Assembly (NCBI GenBank): GCA_023248215.1
Contig: JAHFEW010000031.1
Span: 1-44,079 of the forward strand
Source: Nitrospira sp.
GTDB taxonomy: Bacteria > Nitrospirota > Nitrospiria > Nitrospirales > Nitrospiraceae
Reading direction: 5' to 3'
Length of the DNA: 44,079 bases
Numbering within the stretch: the first letter of the stretch is position 1; the number at the start of each line of letters is the position of its first letter. The position numbers and the translations under genes are program-made. The notes under the pieces are model-generated. The model was not told the DNA's origin. It was given only the letters and a program-made list of their open reading frames with translations, and did no database searches. Positions 16,586-25,135 of the stretch are shown here, piece by piece.

Positions 16586-17125
16586 ATGGCAGGTACAGCA
16601 GTCCGTCGGCGAGGAACGAAAGCTCCGGTGCAGAAAAAGGTCGCCCCTGTGCGTCGAGCGAAAAGGGTCCGTTCCACCGAGCCCTCCGGCGCGGTCATCG
16701 TGCTGTCAGGGGCCACCGCGCTTCGCCGACAAAAGGCCGCCGAGGTGTTGGCTGAGGAGCTGCAATTGGACCTGGCCAGCGTGGATCTCTCAGCGGTCGT
16801 CAGCAAATACATCGGCGAAACCGAGAAGAATTTGAACCGTGTCTTCGACATGGCGAACCGCCATGGGTCGATCCTCTTTTTTGACGAAGCAGACGCGCTG
16901 TTCGGGAAACGCACGCAGGTTCACGATGCCCATGATCGCTATGCGAATGCTGAGGTGCCCTATCTCCTGCAATGCATCGAGAACCACGAGGGCCTGGTCA
17001 TTCTGACGACCAACGGAAAAAGCCGCATCGAAGATGCCTTCTCTCCTCAGAAGCCGGTGATCGTTCTCGGGGGGACAGAGAAGAAAAAGCCCAAGGCCAA
17101 AAAGAAGGGCGCGAAAAAGGCGTGA
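16586..17125 (+). CDS. AAA+-like protein lacking a P-loop, with basic tails (paralogue 1)
   Basis: The protein has 179 residues. Residues 36-155 align by eye with the core of a cytoplasmic AAA+ ATPase: LQLDLASVDLSAVVSKYIGETEKNL, Walker B ILFFDEADALFGK (96-108), a DAHDRYAN loop (114-121), and sensor-1 TTN (141-143). The P-loop position (42-53) reads GATALRRQKAAE instead of G-P-x-G-T-G-K-T, and the arginine-finger segment after EDAF is SPQKP. Nucleotide hydrolysis is therefore unlikely. The first 30 residues and the last 16 are Lys/Arg/Ala-rich, like histone-H1-type tails, and suggest nucleic acid binding. The paralogue at 40330 shares the same altered P-loop. GGGAGGCAGGC precedes the ATG. Confidence 0.8.
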   Translation: MAGTAVRRRGTKAPVQKKVAPVRRAKRVRSTEPSGAVIVLSGATALRRQKAAEVLAEELQLDLASVDLSAVVSKYIGETEKNLNRVFDMANRHGSILFFDEADALFGKRTQVHDAHDRYANAEVPYLLQCIENHEGLVILTTNGKSRIEDAFSPQKPVIVLGGTEKKKPKAKKKGAKKA

Positions 17126-17359
17126 GTGCAGAGGCGGGGCGATTGGTATGGTCCCTGTGGTCGCAGACCACGCGCCAAGAATCATCGTGAGGATCTAGTT
17201 GACAGCAATGGACGCTGTGAATGGACTCCCCGGCCTATCGCGGAGTTTAGGTTGGCAGATCGGTGCGCTGTCGAGGTCGGGGTTAGCAGGGGTCGTATCG
17301 GCAGCTAATGCTGATCCGAAGGTGTGATTGGAAGCCCTGGCCTCACATGTATCGCTCGG

Positions 17360-17608
17360 TCATAAAACAGTCGAGATGAGAGCAATCTTCGCGGATCGAT
17401 CCAGTGACTTGATCACGGCCTCACGTTGTAATGCCGCGCCTTTGCTGGCTAGGCATTCGGTATACCGCACCGTGAACGGCCCACGGCGCTTGGTGTATTT
17501 CGCTCCCCTCCCGGTCGCATGCGCTTTCATCCGCCGCTCCAAATCATTCGTGATTCCGGTGTAGAGACTCCCGTCGGTGCATTCCAGGATATAGACGATC
17601 CAAGTCAT
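17360..17608 (-). CDS. GIY-YIG nuclease-family protein (UPF0213-like)
   Basis: The 82-residue single-domain protein has the GIY-YIG core: VYILECTDGSLYTGITNDLERRMKAH, then GAKYTKRRGPFTV and a C-terminal AALQREAVIKSL with the conserved Glu. Such short proteins (YhbQ type) are thought to act on DNA, but their role is poorly defined. ATG17608 is chosen because it begins just before the first strand; the frame upstream (to 17707) is not family-like. The gene stands alone, convergent with the AAA+-like gene, and the 234-base gap between them shows nothing clear. Confidence 0.85.
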   Translation of the reverse strand: MTWIVYILECTDGSLYTGITNDLERRMKAHATGRGAKYTKRRGPFTVRYTECLASKGAALQREAVIKSLDRSAKIALISTVL

Positions 17609-17833
17609 GTGATCCGAGGCCGACGTCTCCTGGTGCTTTCTTGCATGGCCGATCGTGGTTCTTCGTTGGGTTGACGCGATGATAGCGGAAGCCTGGTGGA
17701 GGAACAATGGTCAGGACGATGATCGCGCGGGAAGTCTAGCGCGCAGGCATTTTCCCCGTGACGGTCAAAGGGTTGGCTTCGCGTAGTGCGGTTGCACGGG
17801 AAGGGGAGCTGTAAGAAGAATCGTGAGACTTGG

Positions 17834-17992
17834 CTACCTGGTGCCGGTATGGAGGAACTCAAACACCAGCCCTGAGAGCACTGCCATTAAGATGAGAGCA
17901 GAGGTCAATGCCACTATGAGAAACTTGCGGTCACTGCGCCCCGTGTCGTGGAACCTATACGTGCTGGATCGGCGTAGATGATGACTGGTCAT
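17834..17992 (-). CDS. 52-residue single-pass membrane protein
   Basis: A basic, His/Arg/Ser-rich N-terminus (about 23 residues) is followed by a hydrophobic helix (LIVALTSALILMAVLSGLVF) and a short tail. AAGG lies about 9 nt before ATG17992. A positive-inside topology places the N-terminus in the cytoplasm. There is no recognised family. The size and single helix resemble other unannotated microproteins in this window (9652, 31998). Confidence 0.55.
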   Translation of the reverse strand: MTSHHLRRSSTYRFHDTGRSDRKFLIVALTSALILMAVLSGLVFEFLHTGTR

Positions 17993-18354
17993 ACCCTGTA
18001 CCTTCTGACTATTCCTTGTTGGCAGCAGTGGCTGCCTATGGGCTACACATTGATTCGGTCTGGAAATTGAGGCACCGACTATGCCTGGCCCATTTCCCGA
18101 GAGGAATAGGGATTTCCCTGAGAGGCACCAGAATTATTACCCTCGTGGGGTTTTTCCCATCGGTTCTCGGCCCCTGACTGCGCATCCCATGCGCGTTCCA
18201 CACCGGCGCAGGATGTAGGAACGCACCGATTCTATCACCGCACTTTTTTCTCGAAACGGTAAGCCTGCCGGCATGCTGGTTCCCGCCCGCACATGTTCTG
18301 GGTGACTCCCCCTCATTGACAGCCCCGACATAAGCCAAGTAGCGTACTTCTTTC
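17993..18354. other. Intergenic region with hairpins
   Basis: The 362 bases contain a hairpin GGCAGC/GCTGCC at 18021-18036 and a weak terminator-like ACCC-loop-GGGG followed by TTTTT near 18138-18156. A T-run also occurs at 18244-18249. No gene with a ribosome site is seen. Confidence 0.35.
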
Positions 18355-18702
18355 ATGTCTCATGCAACACTGATCGACCAAGAACTCATTGCGGCTCAAG
18401 TTGCCTGGAAAGCCGGCAACGAAGGGAAGGCGCGGGTCTGTGCTCGGCGCGCGGTTGCCCTTGCTGCGGAATCGTGGTCGGCGCGTTTGGCTGAGCCACG
18501 TTGGCGTGGGGATGCGATGGACCATCTCCGCCGGATTCAGCAGCATGCGTCCTTCCCGCTTTCAATCCGGGAGGCGGCCGAGCGACTGAGCACGGCCGTG
18601 ACGAAGCGGCATGCCGCGCCGTTTACGAGCGATCCAATCAGTGATGCCAATCTGATCATCGCGCATCTGGCCGTCGATACGAATAACCCCTGTCCTCCAT
18701 GA
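18355..18702 (+). CDS. Small helical hypothetical protein
   Basis: The 115-residue, mostly alpha-helical protein reads like a TPR- or HEPN-like bundle in its first half (LIAAQVAWKAGNEGKARVCA). A conserved-looking C-terminal block contains SDPISDANLIIAHL. It has no signal peptide or membrane helix. The ribosome site is not obvious (CTTTC before ATG), but GC3 is coding-like. Function and family are unknown to me. It precedes the gluconokinase gene by 70 bases, with which it could be co-transcribed. Confidence 0.6.
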   Translation: MSHATLIDQELIAAQVAWKAGNEGKARVCARRAVALAAESWSARLAEPRWRGDAMDHLRRIQQHASFPLSIREAAERLSTAVTKRHAAPFTSDPISDANLIIAHLAVDTNNPCPP

Positions 18703-18772
18703 GCGCTGACTGGGAGGCGAGCATGGCATCATGGAACTTGGTATCGCGGCAGATCGATAGAAGCGGAGCATT

Positions 18773-19261
18773 GTGGTCATTCTGGTGATGGGCGTATCGG
18801 GAGCGGGGAAAACGACTATTGGTCGGCGCTTGGCGGACGAATTAGGCTGGCAGTTTTCTGACGGCGATGACTTCCATCCGGCGGCGAATATCGACAAGAT
18901 GCGACGTGGCCATGCGCTCACGGATGCCGATCGCCAGCCATGGCTTGAGCGGATGCATGCCGCCATTGTCGATCGGATCAGCAGGAACCAACCGGCGGTC
19001 CTGGCCTGTTCGATCTTGAAGACGCGCTATCGAGCGATCGTGGAGGCGGGCTGTTACGATCACCTGCGGTTGGTCTATCTCCAAGGCAGCGCTAAATTAT
19101 TTCATCAGCGTCTCGCCCATCGCGTCGATCATTTCATGCGGCAGGAACTCTTGGCCAGTCAGTTCGCCATCCTGGAAGAGCCTGCCGATGCCCTCGTGAT
19201 CGATGCCGCCCTGCCACCGGCCGAGATCGTTCGGCAGATCCGTTCCGCGGTGGGCGTCTAA
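18773..19261 (+). CDS. gntK: Gluconokinase
   Basis: The 162-residue P-loop kinase has Walker A GVSGAGKTTIGRRLA at residues 7-21. The gluconate kinase signatures are FSDGDDFHPAANIDKM and GHALTDADRQPWLERM, with ACSILKTRYR following. It phosphorylates gluconate to 6-phosphogluconate for the pentose phosphate or Entner-Doudoroff route. The length matches the family (about 160-175). GTG18773 is the start, with GGAG 5 nt before it. Repeat R2 begins directly after the stop codon (19259-19261). Confidence 0.9.
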   Translation: MVILVMGVSGAGKTTIGRRLADELGWQFSDGDDFHPAANIDKMRRGHALTDADRQPWLERMHAAIVDRISRNQPAVLACSILKTRYRAIVEAGCYDHLRLVYLQGSAKLFHQRLAHRVDHFMRQELLASQFAILEEPADALVIDAALPPAEIVRQIRSAVGV

Positions 19262-19385
19262 CAGGATGCGGAAAAAGTCCGCCAGCGGCGTTCTCGCATC
19301 GCTCAGACGCTCAACGTACGGCAGAGAGTACGATTCGCCTCTTCGCTCGCTGCGGCCTTGCTGGACGGCCTTTTTGCGCATCCTG
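19262..19385 (-). repeat. Dispersed inverted-repeat element, short form (copy R2)
   Basis: This is the reverse-orientation counterpart of R1 and about the same length. It begins CAGGATGCGGAAAAAGTCCG immediately after the gluconokinase stop and ends with the complement of CAGGATGCGCAAAAAGGC. A partial terminal motif (complement of AGCAGGCTGCGGAAAAACT) follows at 19444-19463, similar to that at 12922. Confidence 0.8.
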
Positions 19386-19499
19386 CGGGCTATTCTGACA
19401 CCGACACGGCACGTGAGCTGATCGCGGCGTATTACGCAACAATCGAGTTTTTCCGCAGCCTGCTAAACCAGCCAAGCAATCGCGGGGCCTCCCTCGTCC

Positions 19500-19709
19500 T
19501 GCATCCTCACATGGTGCGGCTGGTGGGTACTCTTTGACGTAGTGCACCCGAACGGTCTGTATCTGACCGTCGCCGTTGACGGTCATCATTTCCGCCGCCA
19601 GTAACCCGTTGATTCTGCGATAGTACAGCAGTATCGTTCCGGACGGTTCTCCGGAGAGCGCCGGCGCAAACGGACTGGTAAACGCCACATTCGGCGCATA
19701 GCCTTTCAT
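19500..19709 (-). pseudogene. Possible fragment of a small SnoaL/NTF2-like protein gene
   Basis: A minus-strand frame reads YAPNVAFTSPFAPALSG and later AAEMMTVNGDGQIQTVRVHY, which resembles the C-terminal half of a SnoaL/NTF2-like fold. The frame has a TAG just upstream of its first Met, no N-terminal half, and runs without a stop into the repeat motif at 19444-19463. It is probably a truncated remnant; the family match is tentative. Confidence 0.35.
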
Positions 19710-19844
19710 GAGAGAACCCGAACGGACGTGCGTAGCCTAGAATATAGTAGGTTTGATGAACAAGGACCTGTCGGGTGACGCAGGAGGACCCTGATCGGTC
19801 GGTCCGGCAATGTCGGAGTCGCGGATCACCGTCCTGTCCAATCG

Positions 19845-20306
19845 ATGAGAAGGGAATCACACCATAGCGGCCTGGCCGTGATCGCCCTGTTCAAACTGCT
19901 GAAAGGCCTGTTGTTGCTTCTTGTTGGAGCGAGCCTTCTTCGGCTGGTGGATGCCGAGATCGCGACCTTCTTCTCTCTCCTGCTCGAATCGCTCCATCTG
20001 AATGTTCATTCCCGTCTGCTGCATGCTCTCGTGCTCAAGGTCGATGCACTACAACCCCACAGTGTCTTCATGATGGCCATCATCAGCCTGACTTACGCTG
20101 CCTTATTGCTCATCGAAGGATTCGGCTTGTGGCTCGAGCTGTCCTGGGCAGCCTACCTGACCGTGATCTCCACCAGCATCTTCCTTCCTGTCGAATTCTA
20201 CGAAGTGACACGACGGGTATCCGTGGTGCATGTGGCAGTTCTGCTTATGAATTTGGCCCTCGTGGGCTACCTCATGAGACAACTCGGATCGCGGACGATG
20301 CGGTGA
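19845..20306 (+). CDS. DUF2127-family membrane protein
   Basis: The 153-residue protein has four predicted membrane helices: VIALFKLLKGLLLLLVGASLL, then a helix near MMAIISLTYAALLLIEG, GLWLELSWAAYLTVISTSIFL, and VVHVAVLLMNLALVGYLM. The FKLLKG opening and the LPVEFYEVTRR segment are typical of DUF2127, whose function is unknown. The start is taken as 19845, preceded by weak AATCG-GATG context. A good ribosome site is not seen and an internal start is possible. Confidence 0.8.
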   Translation: MRRESHHSGLAVIALFKLLKGLLLLLVGASLLRLVDAEIATFFSLLLESLHLNVHSRLLHALVLKVDALQPHSVFMMAIISLTYAALLLIEGFGLWLELSWAAYLTVISTSIFLPVEFYEVTRRVSVVHVAVLLMNLALVGYLMRQLGSRTMR

Positions 20307-20475
20307 GAGTCGCCGGAGAACAAGGGGAAGGCCACGACCTTGTCGGGATGTCACGGGCTACGGAATTACCCTGGGCTTGCCACCTAGGTTGATCCCTAAT
20401 TGTTCTGCTAACCTGTACGGATCACAGTGAGCAACATATCCCACACCCCGATTTGAACCAACGGAGGAGGGCACG

Positions 20476-21555
20476 ATGGACGACACATCGAAACCGAAGG
20501 AGTTCTGGTCCGCTCGACTCGATAGGCGACAGCTGTTGAAAACGCTGGGCGTGGTCGGATCGGTGCTTGCGCTGCAGGGCCCGCAAGGGATGGCTCATGC
20601 GCTGGCGGACCGTCAGGCGCTTGTTGCTGCGGCCAACCCTCCATCCGACGCGGCTGACGGAACGATCCCCCGGCGCATGTTGGGAAAAACAGGGGTGGAA
20701 GTCTCCGCCCTCTGTTTTGGCGGCGCTCATTGGGGGCGTATGGACGAAGCCGAAGCCATGCGGGTACTGCACGAAGCCATCGATGCCGGCATCACCTTTC
20801 TAGATAACGCCTGGGAATATCACCATGGAGTTTCCGAGGAACGGATGGGAAAAGGGCTGCAAGGCCGTCGACAGCAGGTCTTCCTCATGACCAAGGTCTG
20901 TTCGCACGGGCGCGATAAGAATGTGGCCATGCGGCAACTGGAGGAGTCCCTGCGTCGTCTGCGGACGGACTACATCGATCTCTGGCAGATTCACGAGGTG
21001 ATTTATGCCAACGATCCCGATCGCCATTTTGCTCAGAATGGTGCGGCTGAGGCCCTATTGGAGGCGAAGCGGCAGGGAAAAGTCCGGTTTCTAGGCTTTA
21101 CCGGACACAAAGACCCGACGATCCATCTGAAGATGTTGCAGCACGACTTTCCCTTCGACACCTGTCAGTTACCGCTGAACGTATTCGATGGGACCTATCG
21201 CAGCTTCGAGCAGGCGGTCCTGCCGGTCTTGAATCAGCGCGGCATTGCGCCGCTGGCGATGAAATCGCTGAGCGGAAACGGCGATGCCGTCAAACGAGGC
21301 GTCGTCACTGCCGAAGAAGCCCTGCGTTATGTGTTGAGTTTGCCGGTGGCGACCGTGGTGAGCGGAATCGATTCGCGTGATGTGCTTCGGCAGAATCTTG
21401 CGATCGCGCGGACATTCACGCCGATGACGATCGCTGAAATGGAGGATTTACGTAATCGTATGGCACCCTATGCGAGGGAAGGCCAGTATGAATTGTTCAA
21501 GTCCTCCAACCGGTACGACGGGCAGATCGGACGGGAGCAACAAGGCCGATCTTGA
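20476..21555 (+). CDS. Exported aldo/keto reductase (Tat-like signal)
   Basis: The protein has 359 residues. A twin-arginine-like DRRQLLKTLG (residues 16-25) followed by a hydrophobic segment suggests Tat export of the folded, cofactor-loaded enzyme. The (beta/alpha)8 domain starts near residue 66. The catalytic tetrad is visible as D110, Y115, K140 and H173 (FLDNAWEY, MTKVC, QIHE). The NADPH-binding end reads VVSGIDSRDVLRQNL. The substrate is unknown; similar exported reductases are annotated only as oxidoreductases. GGAGGAG lies 7-8 nt before the ATG. Confidence 0.9.
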   Translation: MDDTSKPKEFWSARLDRRQLLKTLGVVGSVLALQGPQGMAHALADRQALVAAANPPSDAADGTIPRRMLGKTGVEVSALCFGGAHWGRMDEAEAMRVLHEAIDAGITFLDNAWEYHHGVSEERMGKGLQGRRQQVFLMTKVCSHGRDKNVAMRQLEESLRRLRTDYIDLWQIHEVIYANDPDRHFAQNGAAEALLEAKRQGKVRFLGFTGHKDPTIHLKMLQHDFPFDTCQLPLNVFDGTYRSFEQAVLPVLNQRGIAPLAMKSLSGNGDAVKRGVVTAEEALRYVLSLPVATVVSGIDSRDVLRQNLAIARTFTPMTIAEMEDLRNRMAPYAREGQYELFKSSNRYDGQIGREQQGRS

Positions 21556-21663
21556 GTAAGGTGCAACCGGTGACCGCCCCTCTTTATCTTCCAGGGGAAT
21601 CCCTAGCTGCCCACCCTGTGATGAGGGAGTATACAGAGATCATCACTTGAAGGAGATCATGCG

Positions 21664-22056
21664 ATGGCTGAAGTGAATTCAATGCATCGTGCCCGCTTGC
21701 GAAGCGATGACCTCAAGGCTCAGATCGACAAGCTTGAAGGGTTAGCCCATCACACGGTGGTGAATCCCACATTCGAAATCTTTGACGCGGAAACGGAAGA
21801 TATTCTCATCAAAATATACGGCGCGAACCATCAGTACGTTGAGTCGTACAAATACGCCACCCTGGGGGAAGCCGAAGCGATGGTGAATTTGCTGGAGTCG
21901 GCACAAGAACCGCAGACGCGGGACATTCCGAAGAAAGGTCTGCAGCAGCGACGCCAAGTCTTACAGAGCATTTTGACCGAGCTGCAGGGACTAGAAACAC
22001 AAGAGGCCAACGTGCTCGAGGGAGATGATCGCGAAGATCCTCCCGGCCTCAGTTAG
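21664..22056 (+). CDS. Small helical protein sharing a domain with the CBS protein
   Basis: The 130-residue protein is predicted to be helical and acidic. FEIFDAETEDILIKIYG, YKYATLGEAEAMVNL and LQQRRQVLQSILTELQGLE align in order with segments of the N-terminal domain of the CBS protein at 14177. They are thus stand-alone and fused versions of one uncharacterised domain. GGAGATC precedes the ATG. The gene stands alone, and a strong inverted repeat begins 30 nt after its stop. Confidence 0.75.
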   Translation: MAEVNSMHRARLRSDDLKAQIDKLEGLAHHTVVNPTFEIFDAETEDILIKIYGANHQYVESYKYATLGEAEAMVNLLESAQEPQTRDIPKKGLQQRRQVLQSILTELQGLETQEANVLEGDDREDPPGLS

Positions 22057-22085
22057 ACCGCTTTAGAATCAAAGCTACTGGACAT

Positions 22086-22140
22086 GGAGGTGGTAACCGC
22101 CGTTCTCGCATCGTTATGCGGTTGCTACCTCCGCGAGAAC
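22086..22140. repeat. Overlapping inverted repeats (two mutually exclusive stems)
   Basis: Arm A 22086-22100 pairs with 22118-22132 over 15 bp (two G-U pairs). Arm B GTTCTCGC (22102-22109) pairs perfectly with GCGAGAAC (22133-22140). The arms are interleaved A-B-A'-B', and there is no base between A' and B', so both full stems can hardly form together. The element lies between convergent genes and may act as a terminator or switch. The remainder of the gap to 22337 shows no gene. Confidence 0.6.
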
Positions 22141-22337
22141 TCTCCTCTGAACTCCACATCTTGCGTGCGTATCCATTCCCCGTTCCTCTCGCGCAGAACC
22201 GCCATGATCACTGTACGAGACGGTTCATCAACGACACGTTCCAGACTGGCCGTCTTTGTCGCCTCGGTCCCCCTCTCTCTGCGCGATGTCTGATGTGGTT
22301 CTGCCGAAGGGAGACGTGCCTGGAGATGAAGGTGGCG

Positions 22338-23153
22338 CTACCGGCCTTTTTTACGGAGGGTGCTGAGGTAGGCGATGAGGTCGCGGATGTCTTCATCCCG
22401 GAGGAGATTCTTCGGATACATCGCGGTGCCCGGGTGGCCGAGCTTGATGGAGCGAAAGCGGTCCTCGTCGTTCTGCGACTTCAGCTTGGCCGGGTCTCTC
22501 AGGTTCGCAGGTGGCGCGGGAAGTCGGTCGAGTTTCTTGGCCAAATCGGCCGATGTCGGCGGTCTTCGATTCAGATGTCCCTCGATGCCGTGGCAGACGG
22601 CGCAGCCGCCGACCTCATGATAAAGCTGCCGCCCGTTTTTGGCATCGCCCCGCAGCGAGGTCTCAGGTTCCGGTACTGAGGCGGGAGACGAGACCGTGCC
22701 GCGAATTGAGGCGAGGTAGGGCAGGAGCGCGAGAATCTCTTCGTCGGGGAGGGTCTCCTTGGACAGCGGATACATGGCGGTGCGGAGGTGTCCGTGCCTG
22801 ATCGCCTCGAATCGTTGTTTGTCGGTGGTGAGGGTGAGCGCGGCCGCCTGCCTCAGGTCGGGTGGTGCCGGATTGAGGTGTGCGATGTTCTCGCGGGTAT
22901 TCTGGCTGAGATGCGCAGGAAGCCGGTCTCTGTAGCCATCGACTCCATGGCAGGTGGAGCACAGGCCCTTGCCGTTGAAAATCGCTCGGCCCGGTTCCGC
23001 ATCAGCCGGTCCGTCGCCCGCCTTGCTGTCGGACGTCGAGCCTGCCCATATGAGTGAGCTGCCTATCAGCGAGGCGACGACGCATAGCGTTCCGATGAGG
23101 ACCATTCCAACCTGCTGTTCTCGCCTCGGCGTCCTGTGGGAAGCAGTGGTCAT
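22338..23153 (-). CDS. Di-haem cytochrome c
   Basis: The 271-residue protein has an N-terminal membrane anchor or signal (about residues 15-38) and two cytochrome c domains. Haem sites are CSTCH (65-69) and CAVCH (184-188), with axial Met candidates in the two TAMYP motifs (M127 and M245). The domains are internal duplicates with DDEEI/DEDIR helices. It probably carries electrons in the periplasm; its partners are unknown. It is divergent from the Crp/Fnr gene, with a shared 203-base promoter gap. Confidence 0.9.
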   Translation of the reverse strand: MTTASHRTPRREQQVGMVLIGTLCVVASLIGSSLIWAGSTSDSKAGDGPADAEPGRAIFNGKGLCSTCHGVDGYRDRLPAHLSQNTRENIAHLNPAPPDLRQAAALTLTTDKQRFEAIRHGHLRTAMYPLSKETLPDEEILALLPYLASIRGTVSSPASVPEPETSLRGDAKNGRQLYHEVGGCAVCHGIEGHLNRRPPTSADLAKKLDRLPAPPANLRDPAKLKSQNDEDRFRSIKLGHPGTAMYPKNLLRDEDIRDLIAYLSTLRKKGR

Positions 23154-23356
23154 GACCAGTTCCGCCCTGCCTGCATTGTCTCACACGGCCGCCTGTATCA
23201 TAGCCCTCCAGGGCTGTGCTGCGCCATGCCTGGTTGAAGGGATAGGGGGAGGGAATCCGGCGAGTGCTGCTTCTGCGGCCGATTTGCCGTGGCCTGCTCC
23301 GGGGACTGGTCATTTGCTCCCTCATCTCTGTAGAATGCGTGAATCGCGAGGGGCAC

Positions 23357-24088
23357 ATGATTCACACGGCGATGAATATTGCGGACCACCGGCAGTGCCA
23401 GGCGCTGTCGAGCTGTTTTCGCGGCAAGCTCTGCGAGCAACTCATGAACAGGCCCGGGCGTCCTGTGGGAAAGGGCGAGCTCGTGTACGGGCTTGGCGAC
23501 TCCGCGCAGAGTGTCTTTTTTCTCCGCCTGGGTTTAGTAAAACTGACATCCCTGACCGAGGAGGGGCGCGAACTTATTTTGCGTCTGCACCAGGCCGGGG
23601 AGGTGTTCGGTGAACTCTGCCACTGCACCGGCGAGCGGCGCGAACAGGCGGTCGCGATGGAAGACAGCGAAATCGTCGAATTGAGCTTCGATGAATTCGT
23701 GGCCCATCTTCAGGGCAGTCGTCCGGCCATGCTGCTGTTTCTCTCCAACGTCGCGCAGCAACTCTCCGCGGCATACGAACAGATCCAAACGGTGTCGTTC
23801 AGCAGCACGATGGAGCGCCTGGTTCGTACGTTGGCCCGGCTGGCCGACGAATTCGGTGTGCCGGACGGCGAGTGGATCCGGCTGACCTATTATTTTCGGC
23901 AGGACGATCTCGCCCAGATGATCGGCGCTCGTCGTGAAGTCGTGTCGACCCTCCTGAATCAGCTGCGCGACCAGGGGCTCATCACCTATGCGCGCAAGGA
24001 TGGGCTTCTTCTTCGTCGAGCCGACCTTGAACGGTATCTGCTTTCCTCTGAGAAATCCTCCGCAAGTCTCAACGAAGCCGGGCTCTAA
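23357..24088 (+). CDS. Crp/Fnr-family transcriptional regulator
   Basis: The 243-residue protein has an N-terminal cyclic-nucleotide-binding-like beta barrel (VGKGELVYGLGDSAQSVFFLRLGLVKL, then GEVFGELCHCTG). A dimerisation helix follows, then a C-terminal winged helix with RQDDLAQMIGARREVVSTLLNQL. Cysteines near the N-terminus (CQALSSC) and CHC do not form a clear Fnr [4Fe-4S] set, so the signal is unknown. ATG23357 has GAGGGG just upstream; the frame from 23264 is less likely. The divergent cytochrome gene is the likeliest target. Confidence 0.88.
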   Translation: MIHTAMNIADHRQCQALSSCFRGKLCEQLMNRPGRPVGKGELVYGLGDSAQSVFFLRLGLVKLTSLTEEGRELILRLHQAGEVFGELCHCTGERREQAVAMEDSEIVELSFDEFVAHLQGSRPAMLLFLSNVAQQLSAAYEQIQTVSFSSTMERLVRTLARLADEFGVPDGEWIRLTYYFRQDDLAQMIGARREVVSTLLNQLRDQGLITYARKDGLLLRRADLERYLLSSEKSSASLNEAGL

Positions 24089-24297
24089 ACCTTTTTCGCC
24101 TTCAGTGTTATCCCGCTAACTTACAGAATCGCTCCCGTTCACTATCCTTACCCATCGTTGCTACGGTCGGCTGTGGCTGACCGGACCTGTTCATCCTTTC
24201 CAGGGGAGGTGGCTGATGGTATAGGCGCCGGCTGGTTTTGTGAGTGAGGTGAGTTCACTGCCTGTTGTCTGTGTATTTGAACAAAGGAGTCTGTACC

Positions 24298-24951
24298 ATG
24301 CGTCATACATTTCGTGCGTTGTCTGTGTTCGTGCTGTTGTTGTCTCCGATCGCCTGTGCGCACAGTGCCGACTCGCCCACTGCCGCAGCACCCCAGGCCT
24401 CTCAGGCGAAACCCATCAAGGTGGCGGAAACCAAGGCCGTCCTTCGGGATCTCTGGCTGGGCCATATCTTGTCCATTCGGAATGTGGCCGTGGCGACGAT
24501 GGACAAGAATGCGTCTGCGAGAAGCGTGGCCGAAACGGGTGTGGTGGCCAACGCCGAGCAGATTGCCCGATCCATTGAGCCGTTCTATGGAAAGCCGGCC
24601 TCCGACAAGCTCTTCACGCTTCTGGCCGGCCACTATGGTGCCATTCGTGATCATTTGGACGCGACCGTCGCCGGGTCTGCAAGTCAACAAGAGGCGGCCG
24701 TCAAGGCGCTCACCGCGAATGCGGCTGAGATCTCGACGTTCCTCAGCGGCGCAAATCCATATTTGCCCAAGGATACCTTGATGGGCCTGCTCATGGCCCA
24801 TGCGGCCCATCACATCACGCAATTTCAGCAGTTGAAAGACGGCGACTACGCACACGAGGCCGACACGTGGCAAGGGATGAAGCAGCACATCTATGTGGTG
24901 GCGGATGCCCTCACCGAGGCGCTGGCTACTCAGTTTCCGAAGAAGTTCTGA
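24298..24951 (+). CDS. Exported helical protein of unknown function
   Basis: The 217-residue protein has a signal peptide (LSVFVLLLSPIACAHS); the Cys in IACA could be a non-ideal lipobox. The mature part is a helical bundle with LRDLWLGHILSIRNVAVATM, SIEPFYGKPASDKLFTLLAGH and HAAHHITQFQQL. Its conserved His and Trp are reminiscent of a small family in Geobacter and Bacillus whose role is unknown. AGGAGTCTGTACC before ATG24298 decides the start. The gene stands alone. Confidence 0.75.
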   Translation: MRHTFRALSVFVLLLSPIACAHSADSPTAAAPQASQAKPIKVAETKAVLRDLWLGHILSIRNVAVATMDKNASARSVAETGVVANAEQIARSIEPFYGKPASDKLFTLLAGHYGAIRDHLDATVAGSASQQEAAVKALTANAAEISTFLSGANPYLPKDTLMGLLMAHAAHHITQFQQLKDGDYAHEADTWQGMKQHIYVVADALTEALATQFPKKF

Positions 24952-25135
24952 GGCGGTGACCGGGGGAGGTTCAGCGATCTCAGTCTCCCCCATGCTCAAC
25001 GTCTGTCTTACTCCGAGACGCATCGGAGGCCGGTCTCAGGCAGTCAGGTGGCGGTTCGTCCGCCCCTGGCTGCCCAGGCGTGGCCCCAGCGTTGCTGTCC
25101 GCGACAGATTCTCGCGCCCGGCACGGTTGGCTGCG

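Noticed and set aside
22086-22140. H-type pseudoknot
   Set aside because: The order of arms fits, but the loop crossing the 15-bp stem would have zero bases, so the two full stems are better read as alternatives.
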